Positions 61,354-64,000 of a stretch of DNA of 64,000 nucleotides are shown in pieces (position 1 is the first letter of the stretch; each line of letters starts with the position of its first letter). The stretch is from contig JADJPM010000004.1 of assembly GCA_016713245.1 (NCBI GenBank), positions 2,108,001-2,172,000 on the forward strand, in the 5' to 3' direction. The notes beneath the pieces were generated by a model. It was not told where the DNA came from. It searched no databases and saw nothing but the letters and a program-made list of their open reading frames with translations. Origin of the DNA: Verrucomicrobiaceae bacterium. GTDB lineage: Bacteria > Verrucomicrobiota > Verrucomicrobiia > Verrucomicrobiales > Verrucomicrobiaceae. The translations under genes and the position numbers were made by a program.

Positions 61354-62235
61354 ATGCCAGCCCCAATCGACCTCGATCAGTTTGAACAAGCTGCTCAAAA
61401 GAGTGGTAAAATCCACATTTCGTCTGACAACAAGGTAAGTTCCTCCTCCCAAAGTCTGCTGCGGCGCCTACGCGGTGCCAACAGCAAGGAAAAGGAGGAG
61501 AATCAGGCCGTCCGAAAGGCGCTGCTCGAATCGCTGGAGGCGAAGTTTGGCAAGGGGTTTGCCGAAATTGCCGCGAAAACGTTGGATGTGGACTCGCCCC
61601 GGTCCTTGGATGCTAAAAAAGTGCAAGAGCTAATCAATAGAGGAAAGAATTACCAGGAGCTCAACCAGACCGCCAACCGTATCATTTCGGGTGCGTATTC
61701 CCCAGGTTCGCCTTCCTTCGACCAGGGAAACTTCGAGAGCATGTTTGCCAGCAAGGCGGAAGAGATGGGTTTCAAGCAGCCCATGTCCGAGCTGAATCTG
61801 CAAAAACTGCAGGATGACATCAAAACAGCAATCGCCCGCGAAGCCGACGGGGACCGCACCATGCTGACCGAGGGAAAAGTGCGTCAGCTGGTTTCACAGG
61901 AGATTCAGAAGTCTATCGGACAAAACATGGGGCTAGAGGTCGGCAAATCAGTGGACCAGCAGCAGCAGCAAGATGTACAAGCCTATGCCCAGTCGTCCCC
62001 CCCGCTGAAAACCCCGCCTCCTTCCGTGCTGCCTCCGATGCCAGGCGAACAACCCGCCGCCCTGCAACGCAGCCACAGTGTGCGTGATGACCTCAATAAA
62101 AAGGGCGCGGTCAGCAATAATCCATTCAAAGTCCAGGACGACGCCATGAAGGCTGGCAAGCCCACGCGAAATGCTCTGCCTTCCTCCAACAAGCCCGGTG
62201 CGCCTGCCAAGAGCTCCTCAATCAAACGGGGGTAG
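61354..62235 (+). CDS. Low-complexity hypothetical protein
   Basis: The 293-residue, hydrophilic protein has a helical first half (RKALLESLEAKFGKGFAEIA, and KVRQLVSQEIQKSIGQNMG) and a disordered second half with QQQQQD, SSPPLKTPPPSVLPPMPG and KPGAPAKSSSIKRG. There is no signal peptide or membrane segment. I do not recognise it. The start at 61354 (MPAPIDLDQFEQAAQKSG) is preferred because the frame upstream reads as non-coding. Its style recalls secreted effectors or scaffold proteins, which is speculation. Confidence 0.75.
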   Translation: MPAPIDLDQFEQAAQKSGKIHISSDNKVSSSSQSLLRRLRGANSKEKEENQAVRKALLESLEAKFGKGFAEIAAKTLDVDSPRSLDAKKVQELINRGKNYQELNQTANRIISGAYSPGSPSFDQGNFESMFASKAEEMGFKQPMSELNLQKLQDDIKTAIAREADGDRTMLTEGKVRQLVSQEIQKSIGQNMGLEVGKSVDQQQQQDVQAYAQSSPPLKTPPPSVLPPMPGEQPAALQRSHSVRDDLNKKGAVSNNPFKVQDDAMKAGKPTRNALPSSNKPGAPAKSSSIKRG

Positions 62236-62282
62236 TCTTGGCGGCCGACCAGCTCTCCCGAAAAGAGCATCAGTCACTTTCC

Positions 62283-63356
62283 TCATCGTCCCCGGCGTTT
62301 GCCACCGCGCTGCTCTTTGAGGATGGCCTGAACGCGGGGGCCCTTGGCGTGCATGACCTTGAAGCCGTCCTGCTCGACGATCGTTTTCCACTCGGTGAAG
62401 GTCTCGCCGAGGAAGTTTTCATACGGCAGTTGGCGATTCGCCACGAGCCAGAGCTCACCCTGAGGCTTCAAACCGGCCGCAGCAGCCGCAAGGAAGCGCA
62501 GACCGATGGTCGGATCGGCCGTCTTGCCATCGTGGAAGGGGGGATTCGTGACCACCACATCATAACGCCCCACGTCGATGCCCGCCGTGACATCCCGCCA
62601 GAGCGGACGCGTCTTCACCCGCGTGGGAATGATGCCCAAATTCCGCCGGATGGGCTCAAAGGAATCGCCATCCGCATCGTAAAGGTCGATCGACAGAATC
62701 TCCGGGCACTCCCGCAGTAGGTGAGCGCTCAAAAAGCCCCAGCCGGAGCCGAGATCCGCCGCATGGCCGCTCAGCTCCTTCGGCAGATGCTTCACCAGCA
62801 GCGCCGAGCCCACATCCACGCGATCCCAACTGAACAAGCCCGGCTGCGACCACCATTTCCCCTCCATGACGCGTCGCATCATGCCCCGCTGCCGCCAGCC
62901 TTCGAGCACCTTCTCATTCCACGGCTTGCCAGCCTCCTTCGCGGTCCAAAAGGCACGGCTGTGATGCTTGGAAAGCGTCTCCACCTCACCGGCGGCCTCC
63001 TTCAAATACTGCTCGGTCTTCTTCGCACCCGAGTCGTTGTGCTGCGCCACCATGAGCACGCCGTCATCCGCCAGATGATCATGACCACGAGCCAGATCCG
63101 ACACGGCGAGATCGCGCTGCGGGTCCGGCAGCAGGATGACGAGCGGATATTTCCCCTGCGCCTCACGCTCCACGCGATAGCCCGCGGCCTCCAGCTGGGC
63201 TGCCCGCGGCTTCCAGGTCTGCTGACAGGTCAGCCGCGTCCGGAAATGCTCCAGCGCCGGGTGCTCCTGCGCCCGCAGGAAGAGGATACGCCCCTCCTCG
63301 CCGAGATTCGGGTTCAAATCGAGAGCGTACATCAAAGCATCAACCGCGCGGGCCAT
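62283..63356 (-). CDS. RsmC/RlmG-like rRNA guanine methyltransferase
   Basis: The 357-residue protein has the two-lobe layout of RsmC-type enzymes: a degenerate N-terminal methyltransferase lobe (YPLVILLPDPQRDLAVSDLA) and an active C-terminal lobe with LFSWDRVDVGSALLVKHLP, AADLGSGWGFLSAHLL and VVVTNPPFHDGK, where NPPF contacts the target base. Such enzymes make N2-methylguanine in 16S or 23S rRNA. The tail is basic (QRGGKRRGR). It diverges from the tRNA gene. Confidence 0.88.
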   Translation of the reverse strand: MARAVDALMYALDLNPNLGEEGRILFLRAQEHPALEHFRTRLTCQQTWKPRAAQLEAAGYRVEREAQGKYPLVILLPDPQRDLAVSDLARGHDHLADDGVLMVAQHNDSGAKKTEQYLKEAAGEVETLSKHHSRAFWTAKEAGKPWNEKVLEGWRQRGMMRRVMEGKWWSQPGLFSWDRVDVGSALLVKHLPKELSGHAADLGSGWGFLSAHLLRECPEILSIDLYDADGDSFEPIRRNLGIIPTRVKTRPLWRDVTAGIDVGRYDVVVTNPPFHDGKTADPTIGLRFLAAAAAGLKPQGELWLVANRQLPYENFLGETFTEWKTIVEQDGFKVMHAKGPRVQAILKEQRGGKRRGR

Positions 63357-63422
63357 AAGTGGCGGCGATGATGCCGCGAAACCGCGCGATGGAAAGCCCG
63401 CGAAAGAAATTCCTCCAGACGT

Positions 63423-63450
63423 TTGACAAATCGTTTCCGAAGTCTAGTCT
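63423..63450 (+). promoter_or_regulatory. Possible promoter of the tRNA gene
   Basis: TTGACA (63423-63428) is spaced 16 bases from TAGTCT (63445-63450), 44 bases before the tRNA. The -35 box is perfect, the -10 weak. Confidence 0.45.
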
Positions 63451-63494
63451 CCGCGCCCGTTTCCAACGAAACGCACGGCTTCTCACCAAGCCAT

Positions 63495-63571
63495 GCACCC
63501 CTAGCTCAACGGATTAGAGCATCTGACTACGGATCAGAAGGTTTCAGGTTCGAATCCTGAGGGGTGCGCCA
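63495..63571 (+). tRNA. tRNA-Arg (anticodon ACG)
   Basis: The acceptor GCACCCC pairs with GGGGTGC, the D arm is GCTC...GAGC, the anticodon arm is TCTGA-CTACGGA-TCAGA with anticodon ACG, and the T arm is CAGG-TTCGAAT-CCTG. The discriminator G is followed by an encoded CCA. The A of the anticodon is expected to be deaminated to inosine to read CGU, CGC and CGA. Confidence 0.96.
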
Positions 63572-63608
63572 CTCACCACGCAAGCCGCATCAAGGCTTTC
63601 AGCGTCAC

Positions 63609-63629
63609 GAGGCGAAAACAAAACGCCTC
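63609..63629. terminator. Hairpin after the tRNA gene
   Basis: GAGGCG (63609-63614) pairs perfectly with CGCCTC (63624-63629) around an A-rich 9-base loop; a CACTTGTTT stretch follows. It probably ends the tRNA transcript. The remaining spacer to 63798 shows no gene. Confidence 0.55.
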
Positions 63630-63798
63630 ACTTGTTTAACTGATGCCTTTTTCGGACACTTGGGAGCCTGATTCCCTGCCTAACACCTCCACGGTCGGCG
63701 GCGAGCTTGTTTAAGCATCCGGGGAGGTATCCCAGGCCATTGGTGAAGCCAGCGTGAGGAACCGGGCGTGCAAAGTGCCTCGCCTGCGCTTCCTGGAC

Positions 63799-64000
63799 TC
63801 ACTTCAGGTGATACGTCGCTTTTCCTTTTTCATCGAAGCTCACATGATGGTCCTTCTCCAGCTTGGAGACGAACTTCTCGATCTGCGCATCCGTCGCCCC
63901 CTTACCTTGGTGAGCCTTGAGGTCGCTCATCAGTTTCTTGCGCGTCTTGGGGGCTGTATCGACCCGCTTGCGCAGGTATTGCAGGATCTCCGCGAAGGTG
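63799..64000 (-). CDS. 3' end of a hypothetical protein, truncated by the window
   Basis: The last 66 codons are visible: TFAEILQYLRKRVDTAPKTR, then LMSDLKAHQGKGATDAQIEK, ending in DEKGKATYHLK. This is a basic, helical segment resembling a winged-helix or LOTUS-like C-terminal module that follows a larger domain. The family cannot be named from this part. Confidence 0.6.
   Translation of the reverse strand, partial: TFAEILQYLRKRVDTAPKTRKKLMSDLKAHQGKGATDAQIEKFVSKLEKDHHVSFDEKGKATYHLK

Overview
The window looks like a chromosome segment of a Verrucomicrobiota bacterium, most like the Verrucomicrobiaceae/Prosthecobacter group. The reasons are a high G+C content; a large secreted dehydrogenase fused to a C-terminal CxxCH cytochrome, typical of the Planctomycetota-Verrucomicrobiota superphylum; four Gfo/Idh/MocA oxidoreductases, three of them with twin-arginine-like leaders; and intergenic spacers full of short hairpin repeats. 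This assignment is inference from gene content.

Layout. 1-19.5 kb is mostly core: a C-terminally short cyanophycin synthetase behind a membrane-fused spermidine synthase-like gene, an HNH nuclease, two Gfo/Idh/MocA oxidoreductases, a lipoprotein, a rhodanese-like protein without its cysteine, a methyltransferase, a folP-rlmI pair, an AsmA-like protein and a SWIM/SNF2 helicase.

19.5-33.4 kb is an accessory, decaying island. An IS3-family element (20579-21876) can be bounded to the base, with 38-bp terminal repeats and an ATG target duplication, and it splits a four-helix-bundle gene. Around it lie a frameshifted gene, a 21-bp tandem repeat array, an XRE-type regulator with a duplicated leader, several hairpin repeat families, a HEPN-like protein and a 713-base tract containing only G and C. 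In the middle stands an AT-richer gene (25028-28120) for a 1030-residue metallophosphoesterase-STAND NTPase protein. It has the architecture of a bacterial NLR-like immune receptor and is the best candidate here for an undescribed system.

33.4-41.8 kb holds a methyltransferase and a heavy-metal efflux operon (tolC-like, adaptor, RND pump with a one-base frameshift, small Cys-rich and His-rich periplasmic proteins), then a nucleotide-sugar epimerase. 42-48.5 kb is an envelope block: a proline-rich membrane protein, the OpgH glucan glucosyltransferase, and a MoxR ATPase and DUF58 protein with a RelE/ParE-type toxin-antitoxin pair between them. A 230-base nested palindrome follows.

48.7-64 kb holds an HtrA-like protease fused to a transglutaminase-like domain, a PIN toxin-antitoxin pair, the CxxCH dehydrogenase, a Gfo/Idh/MocA gene with an in-frame stop, a TPR protein, a fumarylacetoacetate-hydrolase family enzyme, another Gfo/Idh/MocA, a low-complexity protein, an RsmC-like methyltransferase and tRNA-Arg(ACG). 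Several genes are broken by single-base changes (22.8, 37.3, 55.8 kb). Without raw reads, real decay cannot be told from assembly error.
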